Of a stretch of DNA of 64,000 nt, positions 10,911 through 23,323 are shown one piece after another (within the stretch, counting starts at the first letter, position 1; the number at the start of each line of letters is the position of its first letter). The position numbers and the translations under genes are program-made. The stretch spans positions 94,813,484 to 94,877,483 of the forward strand of contig CM041297.1 in the NCBI GenBank assembly GCA_023052935.1, in the 5' to 3' direction. This stretch comes from Piezodorus guildinii. Its lineage: Eukaryota > Arthropoda > Insecta > Hemiptera > Pentatomidae. The notes beneath the pieces are model-generated. The model had not been told where the DNA came from and made no database searches. It saw nothing but the letters and a program-made list of their open reading frames with translations.

Positions 10911-11156
10911 GTTAAATGAGAGAGATACACTTTATTAACTAACAAAATGATACTCCCCAACTTAATTGGGTTGCTATAACATATAGATTTTTTTCCTATT
11001 GGGCTGTTTTTAACGTTATTATTTCAAAACCTTAATTAAAAATACATTTTTTTTTCCTTTTCTACTTTTTTAACAACATATTTTTTTCTTTATTTTTTTC
11101 CCTTCATAATAAACAAACATCATAATGGAAAACATTGGTAAATACTTCTGACAGTT

Positions 11157-11169
11157 AATTATAGACAAT
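11157..11169 (+). repeat. Target-site duplication, left copy (AATTATAGACAAT)
   Basis: The 13-bp sequence is repeated exactly at 15935-15947, immediately after the poly(A) tail. It delimits the Jockey-type element at 11170-15934. Confidence 0.93.
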
Positions 11170-11176
11170 GGAGTTC

Positions 11177-11188
11177 TGCGCATGCGCA
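11177..11188 (+). promoter_or_regulatory. Perfect NRF-1/EWG-type palindrome in the LINE 5' end
   Basis: TGCGCATGCGCA, starting 8 bases into the element, is a perfect palindrome matching the known NRF-1 (insect Erect wing) consensus YGCGCAYGCGCR. LINEs of this clade use internal promoters at their 5' end, so the site may drive transcription. Function is inferred from the sequence match only. Confidence 0.6.
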
Positions 11189-11503
11189 TGTGTATAGCAG
11201 TCATCTTTCAAATCGGCTCTTGGATTTCATGCTTTTTCAGTTTGAATTCTCTTCAGTGCAATCTTGAAAACATCACCAGACTTCAGGATAACAACAGCAG
11301 TAAATATTGGAGCAAACAACAGTAAGTTTTGTTACAATTTACGGTGTAAAGTGAATGCTGGGTAACCTCTTCACATCAGCTGATTGCCAATAGCTCGGCA
11401 AGGTCGGGATTGGTTTACTTTTCTTTAGTTATTGTTTTATTACCAACATCTAGTTATTTTCTTATTATCTTCTTCACATGAAATGCGATATTTTCACCAA
11501 GTG

Positions 11504-12801
11504 ATGTCCTCCAAAGCATCAACTAAAAGATCTAGATCTAGTGGTTCAATCACGTTTCCCATAAAACAAAGACCCCGCCGTGATACTAATAAAAAATTAA
11601 ATCAACAAGCAACCCCTTCAGGTTCTAATACAGAATCTGAACCACAGCCTGGCACATCGTCACAGGGGATGACTGACGAATCTCCGTTTTTCACCCCAAA
11701 TCCTTTTCAAATCCTACATAATGAAAAAGAAAACATGGAATCTGCTCCTACACCCAGTGAACCACGGCCTCCACCGATATTTGTCAAAAATATTAAAAAT
11801 TTCCAGTTGTTATGTGCGCAATTAAACAAGATTACCGAATCCACCAGCTACTACTGTATGAGTAGAATCAATGACACCAAAATATCACCGACCACCGCCG
11901 AGGCATATAGAAAATTGTGAAATACCTAACTGAAACTAAAGCGGATTTTCACACTTATCAGCTACGGCAAGAGAGAGCTCTTAGAGTTGTGATCAGAAAT
12001 CTGCACCCTTCAACACCAGTTGACGCTATCAAAGAAGAACTCATGGAGATGGGTTACAAAGTGCGACAAGTCACTAATGTCATAAAAGATAGAGTTCAAC
12101 TGCCTCTATTCTTCGCTGACTTGGAACCATTAGCAGGAGTAGAAAAAATTTATGATCTAAAAAGACTGTATTATACAAGTGTAAGAGTCGAAAAACCTTA
12201 TACAAAGAGAGAAATTGTTCAGTGTTACAATTGTCAGGCGTATGGTCATACCAAAAGTTACTGTCACCACATACCACGCTGCGTGAAATGCGGTGAACAG
12301 CACAAGTCTGTGGAATGTACAAAACCGAAGTCAACACCCGCTGTATGTCCTCATTGCCTCAAGGACCACCCGGCCAACTACAAAGGATGCCAAATCTATA
12401 AGGAACTAAGGACCAGGTATCAAAAACCCCAAGTACTGGATGAAACAACAAGACAGGCTAGAACTAGAAGAGAACCCTCAAAATTAATCGATGCCAATGT
12501 ATCATTTGCCCACTTACTTGGAGGTGGGAACCAATGTACTGAAGCCGAGGCCCTGCCGGAACTACAAAATGTACCTCAATATCCTCAATCCATTCCACAA
12601 ATACCTCTTCCTCAAAACGTAATCAGTCCTAAAAATCCTCATCCACAACAAATCTCTCATATTCCCCCTCCTTCAAATGCCACAGATCTTACCAGTTTGA
12701 TGACATCCTTCATTTCCGAAATCAAATCCCTTGTCATGCCCCTAATAACAATCCTCACGAATCTTGTATCAAATCTTATTCCTAACTTAAAAAATCCATA
12801 A
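11504..12801 (+). pseudogene. Jockey-type ORF1 (gag-like nucleic-acid-binding protein), one frameshift
   Basis: ORF1 encodes the RNA-binding gag-like protein that coats the LINE transcript. I start it at the ATG at 11504 ('MSSKASTKRS'), because the longer open frame upstream begins at a TTG. The N-terminal half is basic, Ser/Pro-rich and disordered. The frame ends at TGA 11918-11920 and the protein continues in another frame from 11917 ('KYLTETKADFHTYQL'), which fits loss of one G. The second part has the PRE_C2HC-type region ('RALRVVIRNLHPSTPVDAI', 'LMEMGYKVRQVTNV') and then three zinc knuckles: CYNCQAYGHTKSYC, CVKCGEQHKSVEC and CPHCLKDHPANYKGC. A Pro-rich tail follows. The stop TAA (12799-12801) directly abuts the ORF2 ATG. 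Confidence 0.9.
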
Positions 12802-15473
12802 ATGACCTCGCCTAACTCCTTATCTATTCTCCTATGGAATGCGAATGGTGTTAGAACTCACACTGACGAACTTACAGCCTTACTCCAAGACAAAAAAGTT
12901 GACGTTGCACTCATTACTGAAACTAGACTAACCACTAAACAGTACTTCAAAATACCTGAATACACAACATACCGGACAGACCATCCAGACGGCAAAGCCC
13001 ATGCCGGTACTGCTGTCATTGTCAACCGATCCCTCTCCCATCACTTACACCCACTTCCCGCCCACGATTTCCTACAAGCCACCTCTATTATAATCAAGAC
13101 CTTTTCCTTTCCGCTAGTCATCGCATCAGCATACTGCCCTCCTAAAAATTCTATTTCTATTACCCAATTTGGTTCCTTCCTCAACTCATTGGGGAATCAC
13201 TTTATTCTGGGTGCAGACTTAAACGCGAAGCACCAACAATGGGGTTGCAGAACCACAAATACTCGTGGACGGACATTGCAGTCTGCACTCAACTCCAGAC
13301 GCCTTAATCTCCTACCTCCCGATTCCCCTACCTACTGGCCAACAGATCCTAACCGTAATCCAGACATCCTCGACTTCTTCATCCACAGCGGATTAGGCTC
13401 CCTGAACTATTCCGTAACTCGCCTTGATGAACTATCCTCTGATCATAGTCCATTAATCCTAAATGTATCCATGACTCCTATTCCGAAACCTTTCCCACCG
13501 TCATTCATCAGAGGCCCCATCAACTGGAACCTCTTCCGCGAAATCCTCACCAATGATATCGACCTCAGAGTAACTCTCAAAACCCCTTCTGACCTTGATG
13601 ATGCCGTATATTCCTTTACAACCTTGATTCAACAAGCTGCCTGGACTGCCTCCTTTCCTAAACAATCCCAAATTATTCCTTACAAATGCCATTTACCACA
13701 ACACCTGACGGACCTCATCAACACCAAACGCCGAGCCAGAACATTATGGCAACGCACCCGCCACCCAGAAGATCGCCGTTCTTATAACTTTTATTGTAGA
13801 AAATTAAAGCGGGAGTTGGCGACCTTTCGTTCCCAATCCTACAATTCCTACCTCTCCTCTCTCTCGACTCGTGACAATTCTCTGTGGAATGTTACGAAGA
13901 TAATCCTGAATACTCACACGATTTCCCATCCTCTCCTGCGCGGTGATAGTTCCTGGGCTGCTTCTGACAAGGATAAGGCCCAGGAATTTGCACAGCACCT
14001 TTCCAAAGTTTTCACTCCTCATCCTGAGTTGAATCCAAACCATACTTCAACAGTTGAACAGTTCCTTACTTCACCAATACCACTCTCCTTACCTCCTAAA
14101 GCAGTTAATCCCTCTGAGGCCAAATATCATCTTAAAAAGCTTCCTCTCCGTAAATCCCCTGGATATGATCTTCTCACGCCTCAGATCTTAAGACAACTTC
14201 CACAGAAAGCCATTACATTCCTTACATATCTTTATAACAGTATCCTACGCACTACCTATTTTCCTCTCTTATGGAAACATTCAACTATCATCCTTTTCCT
14301 GAAACCAGGCAAACCTTCCAACAGCACGTCATCTTACAGACCTATTAGCCTACTTCCGATCCTCTCAAAAATTTTCGAAAAGCTCCTACTAAAACGAATC
14401 CTAGATAAATTTAAAAATTTTCCTTCGCATCAGTTTGGATTTCGTTCTCAACATTCCACAGTTCAGCAAGGACTCCGAGTTGTGGATCACATTTCCTCTG
14501 CCCTTGAGTGCAAGGAGTATTGTTCGGGTGCCTTTCTGGACATAGCTCAAGCTTTTGACCGGGTGTGGCCCCGGGATTGCTCTTTAAGCTCAAAACCCAT
14601 TTACCTCAATCCTTATACCTAATCCTCCGATCCTATTTATCAAACCGCTCCTTCCGAGTTCGCTGTGGTTCCGAATTTTCCAAACATTATACTGTTGAGG
14701 CCGGTGTTCCTCAAGGCAGCGTCTTAGGACCCGTCCTCTACATCCTCTACACCGCCGATATCCCTACCGATCCCGATACCTTTCTGGCAACATTTGCTGA
14801 CGACACAGCCATTTTATCATCCAATTCCGACCCTGAAGTAGCATCTCTAAATCTCCAAAGGCACCTTTCCCTTGTCGAAGACTGGTGTAAGGCTTGGAGA
14901 ATTAAGGTGAACGAAAGCAAATGTTCACACGTCACCTTCACCCTTCGACGTAAATCCTGTCCAACAGTTAAATTCAATTCCATACCGCTTCCTTCCTCAG
15001 ACACAGTCCGGTACCTTGGCTTTTTACTAAACAAAAGACTGACGTGGAACCCACATACGAGACTTAAAAGGATAGAACTCAACCGCAGATTCGGCCGGTT
15101 ATACAAATTACTAAACAGAAAATCTCATCTTACAGTCGACAACAAATTACTAATATATAAGACAGTACTGAAACCTATATGGACCTACGGACTTGAACTA
15201 TGGGGGACAACTAAACATTCTAACATCAAACGTATCCAATCCTTCCAATCCAAAGTGCTCCGAACAATAGTTAATGCTCCTTATTACGTTACCAACTGTA
15301 CCCTACACCATGACCTTAATATTCCATTTATTTTGAACCTGAGTACCCAATCCAAATTCCATCAGAACCTTCTTCATCATCCTAATCCTCTTGCTCAATC
15401 GCTTTCCAGCTTCACCCATCCCTACAATCCTCCTCGAAGATTGAAACGGCAGTGGCCCCGCGACGTTTTGTAA
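12802..15473 (+). pseudogene. Jockey-type ORF2: APE endonuclease plus reverse transcriptase, one frameshift
   Basis: ORF2 supplies the nickase and reverse transcriptase for target-primed insertion. It starts at ATG 12802, directly after the ORF1 stop. The endonuclease domain spans about residues 1-225, with 'LLWNANG' (Asn), 'LITETRL' (Glu), 'GADLNAKHQQWG' (Asp/Asn) and 'SSDHSPL' (Asp-His). The RT domain has 'RPISLLPILSKIFEKLL', 'HQFGFRSQHST', 'AFLDIAQAFDRVW', 'AGVPQGSVLGPVLY' and the catalytic 'FADD' at about 14795. The frame breaks near 14569 (TGGCCCCGGG), just after AFDRVW. Other copies read CAC/CAT-CCG there (W-H-P-G-L-L), so one base is missing. The frame then runs to 15473. Total length is about 890 residues, normal for the clade. 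No RNase H domain is seen. Confidence 0.92.
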
Positions 15474-15934
15474 ACATTTATCTGGAGTTCTGACACTGGT
15501 CAGATCTTCCACTCATGTACTGTATGTTTGTGGCTATTCCGCTCTGGCTCGGCCTCCACTGGCATACACCAGTGAAGCGCTGAGTGGGAGGCGCTGGGAT
15601 CTCTTGGATTTCGCTTCTCCCCCCACTTGTGGGGGGAGCAGCCGAGTCTAGGGTTCCTTTGGCTGATTGTATATATTGTATATAGTTAAGTTTGCTTGTA
15701 TGATTTTTATTTATTTCCCAACTTGTATTTATCTCTACTACAGGTTGTTGTTTTGATTTGTTTCTTGTTGTTGTTTTTTTTGTATATATTTGAATTTATT
15801 TATTTCCGATTTTATGTAATTTGACTTTATCATTATTGGCTTGTATATATTGTATGAATGTGTACTACATCTCTATTACTACTGTTCATTATGCAACAAA
15901 TTGTAATATTTCTCAATAAAAAAAAAAAAAAAAA
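15474..15934 (+). other. LINE 3' UTR, polyadenylation signal and A tail
   Basis: GC-richer sequence follows ORF2 (15540-15660, including a run of C then GTGGGGGGAG that can pair), then T-rich sequence, AATAAA at 15914-15919 and about 20 A. The hairpin-capable CCCCCCACTTGTGGGGGG at about 15620-15638 is a notable 3' UTR structure. Confidence 0.75.
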
Positions 15935-15947
15935 AATTATAGACAAT

Positions 15948-16018
15948 AAAAGGGACTGAATGGTAAACTAATATCCGAAAATGAAGGATAACTCTTGAAC
16001 GTAAGTTGTTATAATATG

Positions 16019-16055
<37 letters not shown>

Positions 16056-16523
16056 TATTAATAATAAAATTAAGTTAATAATTATATTATTTTCATTCAT
16101 AACAATTTTATTATATGTTTACACTTCTATAAATAGCAGAAAATATTGTGCCCTTTGTATTAAAAATAAGTCTCTTCTTGAAAAACTTGTATTAAAGTAT
16201 TGTTTTAAAAAAAAAAATAGATGAGAATATAGTTAAGCAGCTTTACTGGAAAAAAAATCATTAAAAAACAATTAAATAAGTGTACTCCAGTTATTCGGAA
16301 TCTCAATATTTATTTATTAAATGGCATAAGGAAACCTTTTAAAAATAATTACTTCTCCAACTTCCTCCTTTTTTCTTGCAGTATTTTAAATATGTTCTAC
16401 AAACACTAGAAATAAAAATTCAACCACAATTCTAGAAACAAACTGTATAATCCCTAATTATATGACACTAAGGTAAGACCCAACGAAACAAATTATTCTA
16501 AATATATTGTTCTTATGTTTCAG
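15948..16523. other. AT-rich spacer with a (TA)n tract
   Basis: No gene is seen. A TA dinucleotide tract runs from about 16021 to 16052. The last 20 bases before 16524 (TTCTTATGTTTCAG) form a good splice acceptor for the EGF-gene exon. Confidence 0.5.
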
Positions 16524-19500
16524 TTATCTCTGGAAACAGATGTGCTAAACTCAAAATAACAGTTAAATCTGAGAACTGCGGTGACAACGAAAACTGTTCA
16601 GGAAAAGGTGCCTGCTTCACAAACACATCAATGGTTAGAATGTACTTATAATTACCTATGCCATTAAAAATTTAGTTTTTAACTATGAAATAGGTTTAAA
16701 CTATACAAATTAAAAACTGAATATGTGTTTATTTATTTTAATTTTGTTAATATTTATGTATATTGTGTGATGTTTCTGACATTATAAGTGATGTTTATTA
16801 GCATTAATTATAGATCTAAAATATAATAATAAGATGGCTTGGAATGCAGTCGTAAAAAACTTCAATTACGCTTACTCATTTATTGTGCCGACTTTTCGGC
16901 CTACTAATCAGGGCTAAGAAAAAAATCAAGACAACAACCAATACAATTAAAAGAAAAATAATAAGATAACTGTTAAAAAAATATGAAAGAAGAGTAAAAT
17001 GAAATGACGACTTTGTTATAAAAATATTAAACAGTATTTAGAAGTAAGATGACAGTTAATCTTCTTAATCTTATTGTTACTAAATTAAATTTATTTATTC
17101 TACATAATATATCTCCACCTATAATTTACCTACTGCGCATACATTCTATTCATTTCTTGGTTTCTTACTATAATCTTCAAATAATTTCATACCAAAATTA
17201 TCATTTTATATTAGGTTGTTTCCTTATATTATTACTGTTATATTACTATTATTACTGTTATATTACTTATTATTATTTTTCTGTTAATTACATTGGTTAT
17301 TGTTTTGTTTTTTCTCAGCCCTGACGATGGCCAAAGATGTAGGCCGAAACTTCGGCAAATTGAGTTCACTTGATTTAAGTGTTTCTATGATTGCACTTCC
17401 AACCAACTCCTAATATTCTATCTTTTCAACTGTTTCTCCATCGTTATGCATACATCTAAAAGTTAGAAAATTATAAATTTTTGGATTGGTGTATTTTTCG
17501 TTCAATTTGTCACGCCTTGAAAGTTTTAATCGTAGGTTGAGCGTTTCTTATCCCATTTTGGATATAAGAACCATATGTCATGACTTCATCAGGCAAAAGT
17601 CAGGGCTGAATACCGTCTTTTGATCATGATAACTACGGACCGGTTCTGTACCACATTTGGTTAGTTATGAGTTAATGTAGTTAGAAAACTCAAATAAGAA
17701 ATTTATCCAAGAAACACGCTGATTCTAAACTACCGAAAAGATAGATAATTCAGTTTATCTGAGTTTTATATCAAGCTGAATAAAATTTTAATATCGGTTC
17801 GTTCCATATAGCATGTCTGTTTTCACAGGAAAGGTTATTTAGTAACTACTTGAGCGTATATGAAATATCTACCCTTCATTATTGATGCGTTATTAATTGA
17901 GTGTTATCAAATTTTCAGATCGAGAAAGGAAAAATGTAATTTAAGAAAAAGTAGAGATTTTTTTTTTTTACATGATAATCATATTCAAATATTTTATCTT
18001 TAAGGAAGTTGTCCAAATTTATAAACTGATGTAAATAAGTCTGGTGAATAAGCTGGGTGTGAAAGTGTGAAGGGGACTTTAAAATAAATTCGTTTGTTAT
18101 CTTTACTGCTTGTCATGAAACATAGGGTTCGGCGATATCGTTTAAGAGTATAGCTCCCTTCTTATTTACCTATGTTGGTTGTTTTTTGACACGTTTTGGA
18201 TGTATTATGTCAATGCCCCTGCAGTATATTGGGGTACCTGTAGCATGGTGGTTAGCTTAACTGCCTCCTATGCCCAAGGTCCCGGGCTCAAACCCGCAAG
18301 TGGCCCTAGGATTTTTAATGGGAGTAAAAATCCTAAAAAGCCGTCCTTCGAAGGGGACGTTAAAAGGTGGTCCCGAGTCTCTGCGATGACAGGTACTCGT
18401 TAAAGATCCCTATCCTAATTATACCTGGATAGGCAAAATTGAGGACTCCTACTGTAGCATCGTCCGATTAACCACAGCAGCATAAAATTGACGTTAAAGA
18501 AATAAACTGCAGTATATTTTTCTGGGTAATCCAAATCTGTGTCACCTGCCTAAAATTTTTAAATCCCCCGACGGATGGTCCGTTCGTTAAAATACTTTTC
18601 ACCAGTTAAAGAATCATCACTACTTTAGTGAACTGGAGTAAACTTTAATAACATCTCGAAATGGAACGCCCTGCCTCTAAAATTAGAGGGCTACTTATAC
18701 CTAGGGATTGTAGAGGGGATGAAGGAAGACGGAAAGAACTGAAGAAGAAAATTGTATTGTGGGAGATATTTTGTCGTTTAATTTAATATTTATCTTGTCA
18801 AATTAGTTTCTGTAGGTAAGATCTTTTATTGAAGTATGGGTATTGTACCGTGGCTGCAGGTAAGAGGGCTCGGAGATAAGCGATCTTTTTATTGAGTGAG
18901 AAAGCCCAAGATAAGCGGCATCCTTTTTATTTCTGAGGAATATTAATATTTTAAGAGACAAAGAGATTCTTAAATGTTTGAGTTTTAATGAAGTTACTTT
19001 TAACAATTACTGTAGTTGATGACTCAATCTCATTCTATAACCCCCGAATGTCCAAGCTTAAACTTTTAGAGGAGATGAAATATAATAAATAAATAGCCAG
19101 GTGCTGAATAATAATAATAATAAAAATATTCTTTACTGACTTTTTTATACACATGTTTAAATAAATAGGTGAAAATAAACGAAAACTAGAGAAAGAGACA
19201 AAATGAGGGGCGCACATAAACAACATATGATAAAAGACAACAGCTGGTGACAGGTTACAATGGATTTGCTACTGTAGAATAAAATAATATTTCTACAATA
19301 ATAAAAAACAGAAAATAAAATAAGAAATAAAAATTAGCTTCAATTAAATATGAAAAGAACAAAAGTATAATAATAGTGAAGCAGTGACAAATCCATTTGC
19401 CATAACATCTTTGCTCCCACCAGCCGTGTGCTTGTAACCTCACTCCATTACACACCCTTCACAAAATCATTAAAAAAATCTGGTGCGGGCTACACACGAA

Positions 19501-22500
19501 TTTCACTTACCTCGCTTGTTAAAATCAATTTAAGAACTATTAATAAACTTAAATTTAAAATTTTCAATGCTAATTTAAATAAAAAGTTAATTCAGGTTCT
19601 TTGGAAACATATGATTTATATTAAACAATATATTGAGGGCACATGTGCTCACTGAACTTGTGTCTCAGACCCTTTGGCAGACCTGCCTGGTATCTTGCCA
19701 TTGCCTGCAATTTCGGGCAGGGAGTCCCTTGCCTCTGGCTGCCACTAGATAACGTTGAACCCTTGATAATGATGCTGTCTGCTAGAGGGCAGCACTTAAA
19801 ATATGTTAAGAGCCCTGTTTCCTCAACATATTTTTGCAATTTTTTCCTTTAGTTGTTTGTCAAATTCGCTCAACTTTCATATTTAGCTGTTATTTATCAA
19901 TGCTTACAATTTGATGTGCCTATTTTTTTTAAATCTATAAAATTAAAAGTACTTTAGTTGAAGAAAATTTAAAATATCGGCATTTAAGCCCTGTCAGAGT
20001 ATTTCAATCTGAATAAAACCTATATCGTATTAAATCTTATCAAATTTCACATCGATATAGCGAGGTGCAAAATGCATAGTATAAAGTGGCTCTTCTGGTC
20101 AGCCGATTTTAATGAAAAAGTTTTTGTAACATCTCGAGCGTATATAGTTGTCTTAAATGTGAAATTTCAGTTTCATAGGACTTTTCTTTTACGCGCGGGA
20201 GTTACCACACACACACACCGACCTTTTTGCGGGACTGGGTCATTCGGACTCAGGGGACCCTAAAACGTGTATTTCCGTTGAAAACTAAAATTCGAAAATT
20301 TTCACGATCGCAATACTTTTGCTTACTATATATTCCATATATAGGTAAGAGAAACTAAAAAAAAAAAAAAAAAAGAGGATTAAAAAAGGACCATTATAAT
20401 CTGTAAACATGAAAGTAGTAAGCAACAGAACTCCTCTAATACTATTGTGAATTTCTTGAATAATAAAAACAGTTATTTCATATGAATGAAACCAATAAAG
20501 AGCGTTCGCTATTTCGCCAATCTTGAAGTTTCATCAGATAAAGGCTATAGAGGTCTGAGGACAACTGAATTAAATGTGGAGATTGGCAGGTAGAATATAG
20601 AAAAGGGTATCCAAAGATGGAGGGATAAAATATCGAGGAGTTAGTTTGGAGCGGACCAGGGCGATATATCATTCTGGGCTAAATAAGTTAGGAAGGCCTA
20701 ACAACTTGCCTCCCTCGGACACAAACTCGATTTAGCTTTGCGACCTTTAGGAATGTATTCACCGGTAATTTGATAAGGCTCCGACAGTTTGGACATTTCC
20801 TCTTCAGGTGCCCTCCCGTTTAACTTGGATAAAGGGATTAGTTTGTGTGCCTTCATCTTTGCCTCCCGTCAGTCCGATTTCGAATGGACATAAAATTATG
20901 CCCTTGTCATTCCTGTTGACTATGGATGATTCAATATTTATTTAAAACGGTTACAATTGTATTAGTCTAACGGGAGCATGTGTGTTCGTGAGTTTCTTCG
21001 TTAAAATCATGTCTATAATGAAATAATCTGGTTCGCGCTACATGCAGCTTTCATTTACCTCAACTGATGAAATATATTTTAAAAGTTTTTAATAGTGGTA
21101 AAGTTTTTAAAAAAATAGAGTGATTGTGAGTGTAGATTGAACATAAACATTTGTTTTATATATATTTTTTAATGTGGGTTTAGTATTTTTCCCTTATTGA
21201 CCATGTCTATGTCTATCAGTATCAATCAATCAGTAGCCTGCATTGGAGTTCACTCCGAACAAAAGGTTCTTAACATAGGATAAAATATATATGTAATAGA
21301 AAAAATGCATTATCATAAACATACTCTCTTCTAACGTTGTTCATTGCCAGGGTCCTACTTACAGAGTTTGGCCCAGATGTCTCCCTTCTGTACCAACTTT
21401 ACTTTAATTTTCCAATCTACTCCACTCCTCCTGCGTGCCTCCTCTACATTGTCCTCCTAGGAGATGCGAGTTCTTCCACTGGATGTTGTCTCTTCCGTAA
21501 GTCTTCCTGGCACTTCTGTCTGGATTCATCCTAAGAACATGTCCAAACCAGCTCAGTTTATGCTCCTCCAGAACATTCTCCGCTGGTTTGACGTCGAGAT
21601 TATCCCGTATAATGCCGTTCCGTATCCCATCTCTTGTTTCTTTCTTCCTATTTTTCGCAGATACTTCATTTCTATGGCCTTTATCTGACTCCTATGTTTT
21701 GTGACGAGGATCCACAATTCTGAAGAGTACGATAGGATATGGAGCAATGTCGATTTATAGACGGCTAGTTTGGTCCGTTTTAACATTTCCCTTTTCCCCA
21801 AGAAACCCCGTCTGACCATATTGAATATCTTCCCTGCCGCTCCAATTCTTTGGGCCACTTCTTCGTCTATGTAGTCACTCTTGCTGAGATGAGCTCGCAG
21901 ATATTTAAAACTCTCGCCCTACTCTAATCTCTGTCCTTCAACCCTATTCCCATTACCGTTCGGTGTTTCTTTCCAATCCCCATGCAATTAATCTTCTCCG
22001 AAATAATCTTCTTATTTGCTGTGGGCAATTCCTCTTGGAGGACATTTATGTAATCCAAGAAGAGGTCGCCAGCAAAGCCAGCAAGGAATATCTGCTAGAG
22101 TGCAGTTTCCTGTGCCCTAGCTGGAATTTTTTCTTTATAGGATTGGCCCTCCTTAGGGATGGTCTAAAACTATGATGAAAAGCTATTGACTCAGGCTACA
22201 GCACTGTCAGTGCAGATACCCAGTGTAGCCCCAAATTCTTTTGAAATATGGTTTATAAAAATAAAAAAATTATGAAGTAATAATTTTATATTAACCACTA
22301 AGGATACTAGAGACTAATCAGTGTTTTAATTTACTGGAGTATAAAAGCGTTTTTGGAATTGAAAAAATATGGAACACTTCTTGTTTGGATGTTCAAGATA
22401 CAGGCACACTGCAAAAAGCTCCCACATGTTTGGTGAGCTGGAGGTTACGTTTTGAAAAATAGATTACATTGTGTTATGTGTTACATTATAATAAATTATT

Positions 22501-23241
22501 TTCATATGTCTTTTCTTCAAATATAATTCTAAACACTTCTTTTTATTCGAAAACTCAATTAACTTGATTTATAAAATTTACCCATTTACTTAAAGGACAT
22601 TGTTTTTATCCTAAGGAAATCATTATTTAATACAAATATATTTCAAACAATAATCATCCTTAGACAAATATCAGACCATTTTTTTCTATTTTATTGTAGC
22701 TATAGGAAATTTACATTTTTAGAATCCCTCGATGCATGTCTTTTGTTTATAATGTTTCTTAAGCACACAGAAACAACCTCATTCGTTCGATTAGCCATAG
22801 TAGCATAAAGTGATGTTAAATAAATAAACAAACAACCCCATAAAAAAGAATTAAAATGGATCCTATCAAATCTTTTTTAGCCTTTATCTTCAACCTTATG
22901 ACATCTAATCAAACATTTTCTTATGCGATGATGTTTCTCTCTCACATCTCAATCAGATCCGTTTCCTTGGACTTTATCTTCACAAACAACTTTTAGAGAA
23001 GCCTTAAATAGACCGAAATAAATTGATGGTTGACTAATTGACTACGCATCCCTCGACATACAGTATTTCCTAGACTTCTTTTGCAATAACTATATCCACA
23101 GTACTCCATTTTTATTTCAACAACCCATAGCTTTTCAATGATCTATATTCTACATAAGTGATTATTTTGCTCCTTGATTTAAAGTATATTTTTCTGTCTA
23201 TAACACACATTATGTTATTTTTATAACATTCTAATCACCTA

Positions 23242-23323
<82 letters not shown>

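Larger units (their letters stand above)
11170..15934 (+). mobile_element. Structurally complete Jockey-type non-LTR retrotransposon
   Basis: This about 4.77-kb element has a 5' UTR, a gag-like ORF1, an endonuclease/reverse transcriptase ORF2, a 3' UTR with AATAAA at 15914-15919, and a poly(A) tail. Exact 13-bp TSDs flank it. The zinc-knuckle gag, APE-type endonuclease and RT with an FADD box place it in the Jockey clade. Each ORF carries one frameshift, so this copy is probably not autonomous, yet most of the coding sequence is intact and the TSDs are perfect, so the insertion is fairly young. It lies 0.6 kb upstream of the first recognised EGF-gene exon, on the same strand. Confidence 0.95.

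Noticed and set aside
11900..11930. Programmed -1 frameshift joining the two parts of LINE ORF1
   Set aside because: The overlap AAAATTGTGA lacks a canonical XXXYYYZ slippery heptamer, and a single missing G explains it. ORF2 also has an independent one-base loss.
1..16523. A DSL domain or signal-peptide exon for the EGF gene
   Set aside because: No matching exon with an in-phase donor was found. The GC-richer 3.4-3.6 kb part breaks in all + frames.
19478..20355. Repeat A as a Helitron (TC..CTRR ends)
   Set aside because: The start TCTGGTGC is compatible, but no consistent CTRR end with a preceding hairpin appears across copies.
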